In this document: positions 20,369-31,380 of the stretch, in pieces
Layout of the letters: every line of letters begins with the position of its first letter
Numbering within the stretch: the stretch's first letter is position 1
NCBI RefSeq assembly: GCF_004359215.1
Contig: NC_090610.1
Coordinates: 5,271,881-5,335,880, forward strand
Reading direction: 5' to 3'
DNA length: 64,000 nt
From: Bremia lactucae
Lineage: Eukaryota > Oomycota > Peronosporomycetes > Peronosporales > Peronosporaceae
Notes under the pieces: generated by a model
What the model was told of the DNA's origin: nothing
Database searches by the model: none
What the model saw: the letters and a program-made list of their open reading frames with translations, nothing else
Position numbers and translations under genes: made by a program

Positions 20369-21778
20369 TTACAAATTGCATTCCTGGTTCGAGCCAGAAA
20401 TCCCCATGAGATCATTGAGCAACAAGTTTTCAATCACTTGGTTTAACAACCCAAAGTTGCGATGGTATGTGCCAAGAACAAGGTCAGTCATTGCACCAAT
20501 GTGGCCTTGCGCGTCCGTGCCAGTTTTATATTCCACTGTCTCGGGTTTAATATCAATCACGACACGATGGATGCTGCCAGGAGGAGAGAAACCACTGTCA
20601 CCGCCGAGGAAATCAAAAGACGATACGGTGGCAAACCCTTTTTCACAGAGCCTTACAAACATGGAACCTGCAATTTCAATGCAGCCACTCCAGACCACAA
20701 CCACCCGATTGGCTTCAAAAAAACGCCGCGCTGCAATTCGAGTACGAATTTCGGTACAATGAGATTTCGGAAGTTGCAACGTATCGACAATCGTAGCATT
20801 CAGATGATTGTTGTTTAAAACACGAGTTTGTATTTTTCCAGGCATGTGTTTGCTCTCATAAAGCAAGAGGGACCACAAGACGCGAGCCACTGTGTGCATA
20901 GGAAATGGCAAAAGACGAACTTCTCGACCAACAAATGTAATGCCCTCCACCGTTTGCTTAAGCTGGAACTTGCTTTGCAATTCAGTCATCCGATCAGCAA
21001 GTCCTTCAGACTTCACAATGGTATCAACTTGAGCGTACTGAGCTTCCAACGTTCCATTTAATTCTTCAAAGAGCAAGTCGTCTGATATACTTGCAGTCCG
21101 TGGACGATGGCTTTCCTTCATATTGGTACTCGGAACCTCCGTCTTGATTGAATTCCATGGAAAAGCTTGTTCAGCAACCTCTTGAAGGTGTTTGGCAATT
21201 GCCGATTCAAGACGACGAGCCACTTTGAGTTGACCTTGAACCATTGCACGCAGCTTCAAATTCTTTACAATAGTCTTGTTGGCTGCTTCTTTTTGTCTTT
21301 CCGCCACTTGTTTCCAATGTGCAAACGACTCGCCACTATCGTCTTCATTCTCAGAAGATAGTGTTTCCGTTAAGTGGCTAAGAGTTTTCAATTCCTCTTT
21401 TAAATTTGCCACTGTTGCACGAAGGTGGTCAAGTTCATCCCTAGGACGTTTGCGACGATAAAGTTTTGTTTTTAGTATCTTTGTGCTTTTGCCTCGTGGC
21501 TCTGGTTGTAAGGCTTCGAACGACGGAGGATTGAGTCCCTCATTTAGCTGCCCCAGTGAAATTTTCGTTTCCGGAAACGCTACCGCGTTCAAGTCAATAC
21601 CTGCGTCGAATGGAAGCTGCGCTAGCGTCAGGGATACCTCTGGTGTTAAGGTTAGCAACTCGTCCAATTCTGCGAGCATGTCGTCGTTCGAGCTGCTATC
21701 AAGCGGTGATAATGGCATATCTAGCATCGCACTTACGTTAGCAGAGCGTATATCGTGTTGGAGATGAATGCCAAACAA
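20369..21778 (-). CDS. M96-like bZIP-type oomycete protein, paralogue 1 (469 aa)
   Basis: Single-exon gene. Acidic N-terminus (DDMLAELDELL). A basic region RRKRPRDELDHLR at about 108-120 leads into a leucine-rich coiled coil (LRATVANLKEELKTL), then a second predicted helix (ERQKEAANKTIVKNLKLRAM) and a C-terminal domain of about 220 residues ending in a LLLNDLMG helix. In oomycete genomes proteins of this plan are commonly labelled M96 mating-specific-like. The basic-plus-zipper layout suggests DNA binding, but the C-terminal half is unlike standard bZIP factors and may be a ligand-binding (START-like) fold. I infer both from sequence pattern only. Internal Met codons near residue 18-21 are alternative starts. 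It is closest to paralogue 2 (shared GSMFVRL.EKG block). Confidence 0.8.
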   Translation of the reverse strand: MFGIHLQHDIRSANVSAMLDMPLSPLDSSSNDDMLAELDELLTLTPEVSLTLAQLPFDAGIDLNAVAFPETKISLGQLNEGLNPPSFEALQPEPRGKSTKILKTKLYRRKRPRDELDHLRATVANLKEELKTLSHLTETLSSENEDDSGESFAHWKQVAERQKEAANKTIVKNLKLRAMVQGQLKVARRLESAIAKHLQEVAEQAFPWNSIKTEVPSTNMKESHRPRTASISDDLLFEELNGTLEAQYAQVDTIVKSEGLADRMTELQSKFQLKQTVEGITFVGREVRLLPFPMHTVARVLWSLLLYESKHMPGKIQTRVLNNNHLNATIVDTLQLPKSHCTEIRTRIAARRFFEANRVVVVWSGCIEIAGSMFVRLCEKGFATVSSFDFLGGDSGFSPPGSIHRVVIDIKPETVEYKTGTDAQGHIGAMTDLVLGTYHRNFGLLNQVIENLLLNDLMGISGSNQECNL

Positions 21779-22105
21779 ATGACCACTTAATTAGCTTCAA
21801 GCGGTAAAAACAATGATTGCAAGAGCAGCGCTTGAGTCAGCAAATGCTCACATGATCATATTGTTTACGGACATGCCGAGTCAGAGCCAGTGCAAGAGTA
21901 ATTATTGAGTGAAATATCGGTATTGCCTTTTGTAATTATAATGGAGAAATTCATAAAATGTACAGAAACCAAATAGATCTTTTTTAATTTAAGCCAGTCC
22001 ATCGATGTCAACCTTTCGCATAATTGCATACGATCATTGTAGCTCGATACCTGCTTATTTGACCGTCAAAAGTTCGTGACCAGATATCTAATAGTTGCGC
22101 TGCTT
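21779..22105. other. Spacer upstream of M96-like paralogue 1
   Basis: No coding sequence, RNA gene or repeat recognised. It must hold the promoter of the minus-strand gene starting at 21778, but I see no motif I can name with confidence. Confidence 0.5.
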
Positions 22106-22459
22106 TCAGTAGCTGTTAGGTACGCGGCATTGCTGTCCTTGCTTATTAATTGGCTCAACATGTTGGTAGATGACGCTGTGACTGGTGCCGTCTTGTGTAA
22201 GCAGCAGGATAGTGTCCTGCATTTGTAAATTCACTCCTCTTTTTCGTAAATTAAATGCACGGCCTCCTAATTTCATCGTCGGCAGGAATAAAATGCTGAT
22301 AATTATAAATATAACGATGGCTAATCGATTGACTTTTCGCCACTTTAACAGGTAAGTAGACTGTCTGTCAGCTATCGTTAAAATTTCCGACGAGCTGTTA
22401 ACTGGAAGAGCCTTTAAGATAAATAGTATCTGTGCTAGCTTAGGTCGTATCTTTTTCAT
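22106..22459 (-). CDS. Hypothetical single-span membrane protein (117 aa), weak
   Basis: Open frame from an ATG at 22459. A basic N-terminal stretch is followed by one clear hydrophobic segment, RLAIVIFIIISILFLPTM (about residues 45-62), and a polar C-terminus of about 50 residues. The layout is compatible with a type II membrane protein. No family recognised. The N-terminal 40 residues could be an extension from chance, with the true start nearer the hydrophobic segment. It lies alone in a gene-poor stretch, so it may also be fortuitous. Confidence 0.35.
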   Translation of the reverse strand: MKKIRPKLAQILFILKALPVNSSSEILTIADRQSTYLLKWRKVNRLAIVIFIIISILFLPTMKLGGRAFNLRKRGVNLQMQDTILLLTQDGTSHSVIYQHVEPINKQGQQCRVPNSY

Positions 22460-24890
22460 AATTGACCATTACTTCTGTCGTCGCGACTAGTTAACTATCG
22501 AATTTGCATTTAAATCGGAGGCAGCATAGGCGTTGACATCGCGGTAAACTTTGAGACAATTTAATTAGATTCGTATAATACCTCTATAAATGACAAGGTC
22601 GATGTCGCTTACTGCAGAAACTGATTTTTGAAGATTGTAAGAACTAGCGAATTTGTCACAAACTGGTTGGATAAGTTAAGTGTCATTGCTATTAAGCCAA
22701 ATTGCTGAAATGGTGTCGTTTAAAGTGCATCCGCATCGCATTGGTTGCTTGTGTCGAGTGTATTAACACCAAAGTTGAAAGATTACACTTATAATTAGCT
22801 ATATTAACATACGAAGCTTTACCAATAGACACAAATCCATAGCGTCCGCTTTTCCTTACTATACGAAATTGTGCCGTCTATCGTGGTGGCGCATATCGAA
22901 AAGGTATAGCTCGGCGGCCCCGTAACATATTAGTTAGGGTCCTAATCTTCTTGTTGTGGATATTTCGACAAAATGAAAGCCGCTGGAAGACAACATATTT
23001 ATAGAAGAAGCTTCCACCATCATCACTTACAGCCCCACGCGCATGAATCTTGGTTAGCGAAGCCTCTCAATGTTTCGAAAAGCTTTCTATTTTACAGTGA
23101 ATGATTGGCGCATTAATCTAGCTGCAAATCTCCGCTGCCCTATCACAAATTTGAGATGAGAGCTCAGACATTCATTCGATAATCGGCCAATCATGATGAA
23201 GAATATTGTTTCACAAATCCTTTGGACACTGTCTCTTGAGAATCTGCTTATGAATAAAAGCGTTCAATTTCGATAGGAAAGTCCGCACAATGCTTATCTT
23301 TATAAAGTCAGGCGAGATGGAAGTGCATCTCAATTACCGCACATAAGTGGCCATTGAAACGAAGCGTCTGATCTAGCGTGCCATGCATAAGTTGTTAGCA
23401 GTTTGGTTTTCGGGGGCGCAACACCAAACTTATGTTTATCACATCATATCAGACGCTGAACTTAATAAAGTCTTTGAAGTGGATATCATGTAGGGTGCGC
23501 CCGTTTTGTCCACGGGCTAAATGTTAGCTTAATGTTCTACCAGCGCGCTTGCGCCAGCGAGCACGCTGTCTTGCGCAGTGATCCAATGGATCCACGTAAC
23601 CACGTTCACCGTACTTAAGAGTCTCCTGCTATTTCATCAAAGCTTCTTTAGATGCGCCGCTTGCGGCGGATGTCCAGGCTATTCCCAACAATGTGAATTG
23701 AAATAAAATATAGTATAATGACAGAGCTATTTAAGATGCAATGAGCAAGCTTACCAGACATACTTGTTGAAAACTTACTGGCAAGAATCCTGAGCGGATT
23801 CCTTTGCGGCATTATGCTTGTTTCAATGAATAAACATCTGCTCATTCATGTCCCTTTCCCGATATTAGATGTGACTACTCGCACTAGGAATGCAGTACCC
23901 GTTCATGAAGTATGTGTTCACTGAAAGAGCGCGAGCAGTGAAAATGCCGTCAGAGTTGACAAAGCAATTTTATGTAAATTTGTCGATCGAATGCGCCAAG
24001 ATATTCAACTGATAACAAAAGAACATGTAAGAAATAAGTGGGGGGTCTGTTCATAGCCGCCTCAACAGCTCAAGGTGGTAGATTTCTTTCTGCCCTGGCG
24101 TTTGTTTGCCGTTCGTGGCGATGAGTTATCTGCTTGCTAAAGATGAATGCATTTAAGTGCCAAGAACCGATGAGTAGCGAGATGGACCATGGTTGTGGCA
24201 CTTGCATAATTTGTTGGTGAAACGTTTCCATGTTGAAACAAATTAACATTTGGACGAGCTTTGCAAATAAAGCTTGGGCTTAAGAGGTGTCAAAGGTTTT
24301 GAATTTGAGAACGGGTTTACACCAATATTAAACAATACCTACGTCATTCAACAATCGTGTGTCTTTATGCTCGCCGTGGGACGTAAGGAAGGCACCGTTT
24401 CTGGCATTTTGCAGACTCTCATCTTGCGCTGACTATGTTCAACACAATAGAGACAATCTACTATTTTTGCATCGGTAACAAAAGAATTGTATAGGTGTGC
24501 ATTCCTCAATGACATGTGAAGCAACCCTTCTATTTCATATTTTTTTCCTAAATGGGTTTTTAAAGAGAGAAAGTTTTAATACAGTATTCGTCGCGCTAAA
24601 AGCAGCCACTTTGCAATGCCAAGATATAAGCAAACGTCCAGATCCCATATGGAAAGATAACAAATGACTATATTATACTTCAAGCGACCGTGCCAGTCGC
24701 TGCGACACCTCCGTAAAAATGTACCGGTAGCTAGCATCCATACCGTAAACATGAAGCGGATTAGTGTTCAAAAAATCTGGGGCACTCGAAGAGTACCCTC
24801 AAAACGGCACCATTTCATCGAGTCAGTCTTGTCCATGGTGTCACACTATTAAATATCAAGGGTTCCACTCCGCCTCTTGCAAACCTTGAT
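22460..24890. other. Gene-free stretch of about 2.4 kb
   Basis: I read all frames and see only short frames without recognisable domains. No LTR terminus, inverted repeat or gypsy motif from the neighbouring elements is evident. The last part (about 24850-24960) is the leader of the downstream M96-like gene. Confidence 0.5.
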
Positions 24891-24964
24891 CTACAGGTGC
24901 CAATCCACCACGACACTCCGTCTATTTGCGGTCCTGTGTTCCAACCACTTCTTAATACGCTTAA

Positions 24965-26413
24965 ATGCCGCATTCCGTCGGTCTTAACGACGGCATCGAT
25001 GGCCTGGACGAGGATTTACTCGCTGCACTCGACGACGTGTTGTCATTCAGCGAGCATAACTCAGTCGCCGATGCCTTTGCGCCAACTCCAAACGTGCCTC
25101 TCGAAGACGACCTCGACGCCGTGCTTTCGATTGAAAGCCCGCCGCTTTTTGGGTCAACTGCTCCCTTGGAAACATGCAAACCGCCGGAATCAATCACGCA
25201 ACCTCCCAATCGTCTCCCATGCTCCCCAAATTGGCAACCGCACACTCCAAGCTCAAAAGGTAAAGACGTGCGTACGACTCCGTACACTACGAATGCAAAC
25301 AAAGCGCGTCGTCGGAAGCGGCCAAAAGATGAATTGGATTACTTGCGTGCCAAAGTCACGGACATGGAAAACAAGCTTGCGGTATTAAAACAAACAGACC
25401 AAGCCTCTTGTACGACGTCTAGTGTGGATATGTTGTGTATTCCCCCCGGATCGTCGCAGGACATGCTCTTGCGATGGAAACACATTGCGGAACGCCAGAA
25501 ACAAGAGGTCAACCGGTCGGTAGTGGAAAACATTCGACTCCGTTCGTTGCTTGAAGGCCAACTTAGTATTGCAAAGAGTCTTGAGGCCGCAATTGACCAG
25601 CATCAACAAGCAACGGCCAAGTCCCTTTCGTCGTCGGATGAATTCAATCAAAACGATCCTGTTAAGACGTCGGATGAATTGCTTTTTGCATATTTAAACA
25701 GTACGCTTCAAGCCCAGTACGCCGAGCTTGATACGGTCTTTGAACGCAGTGGCATTGCACAGATGAATCACGATATGGACAATGGTACGAAAGCGCATCA
25801 GGACGCCAATGGTATTTACGTTCGCCATGAAGTCGTACGAGTCTTGCCATTTTCAATGGATGCTGTCCAACGCACAATATGGGGAATTTTTCGACATAGC
25901 GCGGCCAAAGAAATGATGTTCGGCCCATTTCAAGCGGAAGTAATTGATGAAAATCGCATGAATATTACCATGATGGAAAAAGTGACTTTAAACAAGCGCG
26001 AGACGACAATTCTTCGACGCATTTCGGTGATGCGCGTGTTTGAAAAACATCGCACGGTGCTGGTATGGAGCTCATTTGGGGAGATTACGGGATCCATGTT
26101 TGTGCGATTGCATGAAAAAGGCTATTGGACGTCATCTCCGTTTCATTTTGGCACCAATGAGTTGAGTGGCGGTGTCCAAGGATCCGTGACACGGATTGTA
26201 TTACTCGTGAGTCCCGAAATCACGGCTGTGCCGTCGCTAGTACAATCGAATGCCCATGTGGGCGAGATGACGGAACTTGTGGTTGGAACGTCGCGGATGA
26301 CGATGAACTTGATTTACCAGATTACGGATACGCTTTTATTGCTAGAAGCGATGGGTGGTCAAATAACGGGAGAGGAAGACGCGAGTCAATTGGTGACGAC
26401 TACGAGCACCTAA
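24965..26413 (+). CDS. M96-like bZIP-type oomycete protein, paralogue 2 (482 aa)
   Basis: Single-exon gene with the same architecture as the gene at 20369-21778: acidic start (DEDLLAALDDVLSF), basic region RRRKRPKDELDYLR (about 115-128) running into a coiled coil (AKVTDMENKLAVL), second helix (ERQKQEVNRSVVENIRLRSL), and a long C-terminal domain with VLVWSSFGEITGSMFVRLHE, ending LLLLEAMGG. It is divergent to paralogue 1, with about 3.2 kb between the starts. ATG at 24965 fits the family N-terminus. DNA binding is inferred from the basic zipper pattern. The LTR of element A1 begins about 90 bp after its stop. Confidence 0.85.
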   Translation: MPHSVGLNDGIDGLDEDLLAALDDVLSFSEHNSVADAFAPTPNVPLEDDLDAVLSIESPPLFGSTAPLETCKPPESITQPPNRLPCSPNWQPHTPSSKGKDVRTTPYTTNANKARRRKRPKDELDYLRAKVTDMENKLAVLKQTDQASCTTSSVDMLCIPPGSSQDMLLRWKHIAERQKQEVNRSVVENIRLRSLLEGQLSIAKSLEAAIDQHQQATAKSLSSSDEFNQNDPVKTSDELLFAYLNSTLQAQYAELDTVFERSGIAQMNHDMDNGTKAHQDANGIYVRHEVVRVLPFSMDAVQRTIWGIFRHSAAKEMMFGPFQAEVIDENRMNITMMEKVTLNKRETTILRRISVMRVFEKHRTVLVWSSFGEITGSMFVRLHEKGYWTSSPFHFGTNELSGGVQGSVTRIVLLVSPEITAVPSLVQSNAHVGEMTELVVGTSRMTMNLIYQITDTLLLLEAMGGQITGEEDASQLVTTTST

Positions 26414-26503
26414 GCCGGAAAAGAACAAGGGGAAAAGAATGACCACTAAACTTAATAAATTTCTTTTTATATTTAGAGTGCGAGAAGAGCTAATGGAATG
26501 AAT

Positions 26504-27242
26504 TGTTGGGGCTTAAGTTGCCCTATTGTTAAGCAAACCTATGAAGTACAATTGCGGACTTAATAGGTTGGTCAATTACTTTATTCGACCTGCCACTTTG
26601 GGTATGTGACCCACCCTTGTGTATGTGATGCGCATAGGTGCATTCACAATGGAAGGGAAGACGGCTAGCGTCATCCGTAAGCCGAGGTATTCAGATAATA
26701 CGCTCGCCACGTAGGGGTCCGAACTAGCTTGGTTTGCCGAATTGCGACTTGACCGGATACTTTAACTTTGTGTATTTTTTCATCAAAAAGAGTAACAACT
26801 CTCAACAAGATCCAACAAACAAATATAGAAATCATAATTAAAAAAAATACATAATATCACTTAGCGAACGGTGCGCTCGTTAAGTCCGAGGGAGTTCAGG
26901 TAGAACTCGCCTTCAGCTTTAGTGACTTCTCTTGTAAAGAGAAGTTCATAGTGCTTTGCACATCTACAAAGATGGCATCTATTGATTTGGTTAAGTATTT
27001 TATTTAATTCGATCAAATATCAGTCTTAAAACTACCTCCTAGTTAACAAGTGCGTAAGTGAAGCCGGATTACCGTTTCTGTGACGACACTTGAACTAAGG
27101 TACTTAGTCCGTTGGGTGAGGTCGCTTAGGCACCCACCTACTACCTCACTGCACGTGGGAGAAGACGGTAAATCGCTTCCTCACTGCGATTGAAGGTGTG
27201 TCCTTAAGTAGAGCGTGGCTGCTAGAGAAGCGCCCACCTACA
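26504..27242 (+). repeat. 5' LTR of gypsy element A1, carrying an internal insertion
   Basis: Begins TGTTGGGGCT and ends CCACCTACA, followed by CTTGGTAGCACT (primer-binding region). Matches the A1 3' LTR (33005-33517) in blocks such as GTGACCCACCCTTGTGTATG-type sequence, ACGGCTAGCGTCATCCGT and TAGAGCGTGGC. It is about 220 bp longer because a protease fragment (about 26865-26960) and AT-rich sequence are inserted. Confidence 0.7.
26865..26960 (+). pseudogene. Gypsy protease fragment lodged inside an LTR
   Basis: Encodes a block like GALVKSEGVQVELAFSFSDF, which occurs in the protease regions of A2 (about 37680-37760) and A3 (about 54490-54545). It splits LTR sequence that is continuous in the A2 5' LTR. 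Sense relative to A1. Confidence 0.65.
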
Positions 27243-27289
27243 CTTGGTAGCACTAGAAGTCCTTCACACGACCCGTCTCTCTAAGCGTG

Positions 27290-28210
27290 TCAGTGAGGAT
27301 GAGCCTTAATATTGATTAAGCTCATTTATCCCAACTCTTCGAACATTATCGGGAGGTGACAGAGCATTTGGCGCAGGGACTTGGTGAGCAAGCCCTAGCC
27401 AGACTTCTTGGCAGTCCTCCTGAGCAACATGTTGCTTAGTCCGAGCAGTTTGAGGCGTTCGTGATCGAACAGCGAAGAGCTGAGTCCGAGGCACAGTCCC
27501 ATGCTGCGGCGGAGTCCGTCACTAAGACTGAGGATGAGCTCAGGCGTGAGCAGGCTCGGAGCCAGGCTCTCAACAGGTCTTCCCGCCCGGCCGCATCAGC
27601 CGAGGCCCTTACAGATGGATTTACCCAAGCTCGATGGAACTGCAGCGCACACGATTGTCCAATGGCTGTTAGCCGTGGAGCAATGCGGTGTGGCGCAGCT
27701 CACCGAGGACGACATCCGGTTAGTGTCGTACGCCATGTCGCATTTGTGCGGTAAGGCCTCAGATTGGGCTTTCTTGGCGCTTATGGTGGACGTTAAGGCG
27801 TTCCCTTTGGGCATTATTTATGACAAAGATTCGAGCCATGTGCTAGCCGGCGAACAACAAAGTGTTGCTTCAGACGCGCTTCTTTTGAGCGCGACAGGCG
27901 AAGCGATCCCTGCAGGATACGCGATTGCTGGAGGCGTCCATTAGTGTGGGTCCGAAACCGGAACATATCAGGATGCCCACGATAATGAACGGACTGCGGC
28001 ACGGCCCATCGCGACAGACTTTTCTTTAAATAAGTGCTTTTGATGATGGATGAGGCAATCCGAATTTCCTTTGTTTAAGACGCGTGAGTTTTGCATCGAC
28101 TGCTGAGGGTTCAAGAAATGCAGGAGCGCAGTAGCGGCGGGACGCTCTACTGACGCGGACTCTGAAGCTACCCCTAAGTTCAGAGTTGTCGAACAAATGA
28201 ATAGCATAGT
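27290..28210 (+). pseudogene. gag remnant (A1)
   Basis: The opening block NINWAHLSQLFEHY and LGSPPEQHVA are shared with A2 and A3. A helical charged stretch follows (SEAQSHAAAESVTKTEDELR). The Gag core HTIVQWLLAVEQCGVAQL with SYAMSHLCGKASDWAF is at about 27640-27780. Stops and frame changes show decay. No zinc knuckle was found. Confidence 0.7.
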
Positions 28211-28229
28211 CTCTGAGGTCTCGAAATCT

Positions 28230-28900
28230 CGGCCCTCAACCCTGCTAGTCTATAGCGCTCGAGTACGAGGCTATGACCATGTGACGACCCATCTCGTGGA
28301 TTCGTATGCATCGCAGAATTTCGTGCAACTTGCAAATCTAAAACAGGGTTAGTGAAAAGGATGATGACAGGTAGTCATGCGTTCAATAGTCCTGCACAGA
28401 GCTGAGAGCCTGTGGCAGTAGACAGCGAGCTGACAAGGAGTCAAGCGTCGCAAGAACCGTGTTGCCTGGTGCGGTTAGAAAGGGTGCGTTAGCCGAGAGA
28501 GCAACGGCACCGGTTCCTAGTCAAAGGTCGTGCTGACTCGAAAAACGAGTACCCGACCGATAAAGAATATCAAAGGCACATCCAAACGAGTGACCTTTGG
28601 ATCAGTCCCGAATAAAGAGGACGAGCTTTCGAACGAGGTGTTCGAGGTCGTCGAAGACGATATAACGGAGGCATTCTCTGTTGAAATGCTCCTGCACGTC
28701 TTGAAATCAGTCAAGGAGATAGTAAAACTGCCGGAGTTACCATGTGATCTATTCCTGTCCGAAGTTAAAGAAGGAAAGATCCACGAAGTAGTCGCATCAG
28801 TTCCAGAAGATAACTTTGTGGACTGTCGCTCGACATTCACAATGGCCCAGAGCGTCCTAGAAACAGTCAAAAATTCACGATTCACTGCTCAAGGCTCAAG
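28230..28900 (+). pseudogene. Protease and pol linker remnant (A1)
   Basis: A protease-like block VDSYASQNFV replaces the expected D-S/T-G at its third position. A 152-aa open stretch (28530-28988) includes SKRVTFGS and VFEVVEDDITEA, which recur in A2 (inverted) and A3. It leads to the RT region. Confidence 0.65.
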
Positions 28901-28979
28901 GCGGGGATACCTTGAAAGACAGCCCGTTTTATTGATATTCTGTGTAAACACCGTAATGTGGTTATTGAAAAAGTGCCGA

Positions 28980-30055
28980 GCCACCTAGCGGCGATAGGGT
29001 TTTCGGGCGCCAAATTGATTTGGAACCTGGCACCAAGTATTATAGGACAAGATAATGGCCGTTGCCGAACGAACAAGTCGATTGTATTGATGATTACTTC
29101 GACAAGCCAGCAAAGGCAGGACATGTACGTGAGAACAAGTCGCCTCACTGCAGCCCGACCTTGTGTGTACATAAAGCCACAAGTGGATGGCGCGTGATTC
29201 ACGCTTACAATAAGCTGAACACGGCCACCAACCCGGCGCAAACGCCAGTCCTGCGAAAAGACGTGTTGTTGAACTTCATGAGAAAGATAACTATCTTTTC
29301 CGCACTGGATTTGAAAGATGGCTCAATCAGGTACTCATGAGAGAGTCCGATGAAGCAAAAACGGCAGTAAGCGCTCCAAGCGGTATGCCTTGGGAGTGAT
29401 TGTGATGCCCTAAAGGTTTAAATTGCTTTGGCGACATTTAATCGAGTGGTGGCTCACGTGATGCGTCAGCACTGTGCCTACGCGCCCCCAGTACTTTGAC
29501 GATGTATTCGTGAATATGGACGGGCTGAGCAAAATAGAGTTTTTCAAGCGTCATTAGACGCTGTGTTAAAGAATTCAGGCGACGCTTAATTGCACGTCAG
29601 CTTGTAAACGTGCGTCATAGGGGTCCCCAAGATGCTTGTGCTGGATTGCATCGTACGTACACATGGTGTAGGAGCAGACCCAGACAAGGTAAAGTATGTA
29701 AAAACTGGCCAATCCCGCGACAAGGGAAGGATTTTGAGCCAATCCCAGGGCTCGCTAATTACTTAAATAAGCACAGCAAAATTATGCAGAGAGTACTAAA
29801 CCCTGTATAAACTCTTTTAAAAAGATGCAGCATGGGTTTGTCAAAGGAACTAGTAGATACGTTAACATCGATGCAGCTATCTGTTGTTGAGGCACCGGTC
29901 TTGGCATTGTCAGACGCGGATAAGCCTTATAGCGTCATCTGCGATGCAAGCAACTTTGCAGTCGCGTTGACCGTGTCATCTCTTATCAGTTACGGCTTTT
30001 AAAACCCACGAAACTAAATTAATTTGTGCATCACAAGGAGCTACTTTCAATAACG
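28980..30055 (+). pseudogene. Reverse transcriptase and partial RNase H remnant (A1)
   Basis: Shows TSRLTAARPCVYIKPQVDGA and a catalytic-Asp block (IFSALDLKDG, about 29290-29320), then the YFDDVFV box near 29495, then a PLSLL-type connection and an RNase H start (ICDASNFAVAL). It ends near 30055 (HHKELLSI), where sequence jumps to the integrase C-terminus, indicating an internal deletion. Confidence 0.75.
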
Positions 30056-30099
30056 TATACTTGTTAAGTTTACGCACCTGTTCGGGACCAGTGTAGGTG

Positions 30100-31380
30100 A
30101 TACATTTAATATAAACGGACCGCGCCATCCTCGGACGCCAGTCTCGTTTGTGCGCAGCCCAAGTCTTGGTGGAGGAGGACTCCTCACTACGCACGGAGCG
30201 AATAAGGACACAGTTTCGTCAATATGACGATGCCCACGAGGGCATCATGTCAACAATCGAAACTTGCCCTAGTGATCCTACTAATTTATCATTGTTTAGA
30301 ATGAAGTCACGGCATGCCTGTGCTCCTAAAAATAACGATGTTTGTTATTTACAACTACGTCCTATGACCGACCTCTCGGCAGTTTCAGAGGCGAGTTTGA
30401 TGCTTAAAGCGTGGGCAAGGCTCAACGCTTTGCAAATGAGCGATCAGCCATCACACGAAAAGTCCGTGACGCGATGGCAAGCGCACAGGACAAGCAAAAA
30501 CGATATGCAGACCAAAATGGTCGCAAAAACAATGAGCGCTTTATAGTGGGAGATAATAAACTATTAAATACTGCTACCCTACCTAAAAATGCAGTTTCTG
30601 TACTTCTCGGATGTATTGCGAAACTATTGCCACTTTTTATCGGGCCATTTACGGTGGTCAAAGAGGTTGGAGACCTAACTTATAGGCTCACCCTTCCCCC
30701 TATATGAAGACGCATCTCGTATTTACGTGGGTATTCTGAAACGGTATGTTATCCAGAAGAAACCGCATACCCCCTTCCGTCTAAGGTGACCGATGGTGAC
30801 GCCGACTGTGAGTCGAGCGTCGATTTGATAAGAGAGACGGGGATGGTGAAAAGCTTTCGGTCGAATGACTCCTCCGACCACGATAAGGACTCGGAGAGAG
30901 AGAAATATCACGCGCGTAACGCAGATCCCTCAGCATCAATTTTCCCAGGATGTCAAGCCGAAGTTCCAAGCGTTCATAACCCTGACGATCCATCGCGCGG
31001 ACCTCCTGAAGATCCGATGTCAGTCGAAAGACTTGACCCTCGAGATCCGCAATACGTCGATCGGCAGCGCTTAACACTTTCGAATGAACGGACGAAGGTA
31101 AGAAGCCGCGAGTAGTTAAGCGAATTCGCCACTTCTACCAGGTCCCGCCTGCACTGATGGATGCGGGTGGGAATCAATGCTTCCTTGTTGGAAGGTTGCT
31201 TGCCCACCGCTTCGTAAGGCAAAGCTATCAGATCCTCGTCAAATGGAGAGGTTACCCAAAGAGTCTCGACTCTTGCGAGCCGATCGATACCCAACGTATT
31301 GATGTACCCGGCTTGGTGTCTACCTATGAAAAGGAGCGCCAGCTGAGCCTCTCCGCTAGTCTCAAATGGACTAGCAGAAG
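30100..31380 (+). pseudogene. Integrase C-terminus, GPF module, linker and chromodomain (A1)
   Basis: Starts with NGPRHPRTPVSFV, as seen downstream of the integrase core in A3. The GPF module (PLFIGPFTVVKEVGDLTYRL) lies at 30610-30700. An acidic/Ser-rich linker follows. The chromodomain at about 31150-31320 (FLVGRLLAHR, YQILVKWRGYPKSLDS) is well preserved, with one Cys where the core Trp is expected (SLDSCEP). Confidence 0.75.

Noticed and set aside
23648..23845. A 65-aa frame considered as an effector fragment
   Set aside because: No secretion signal or effector motif. Surrounding sequence has no coding signal.
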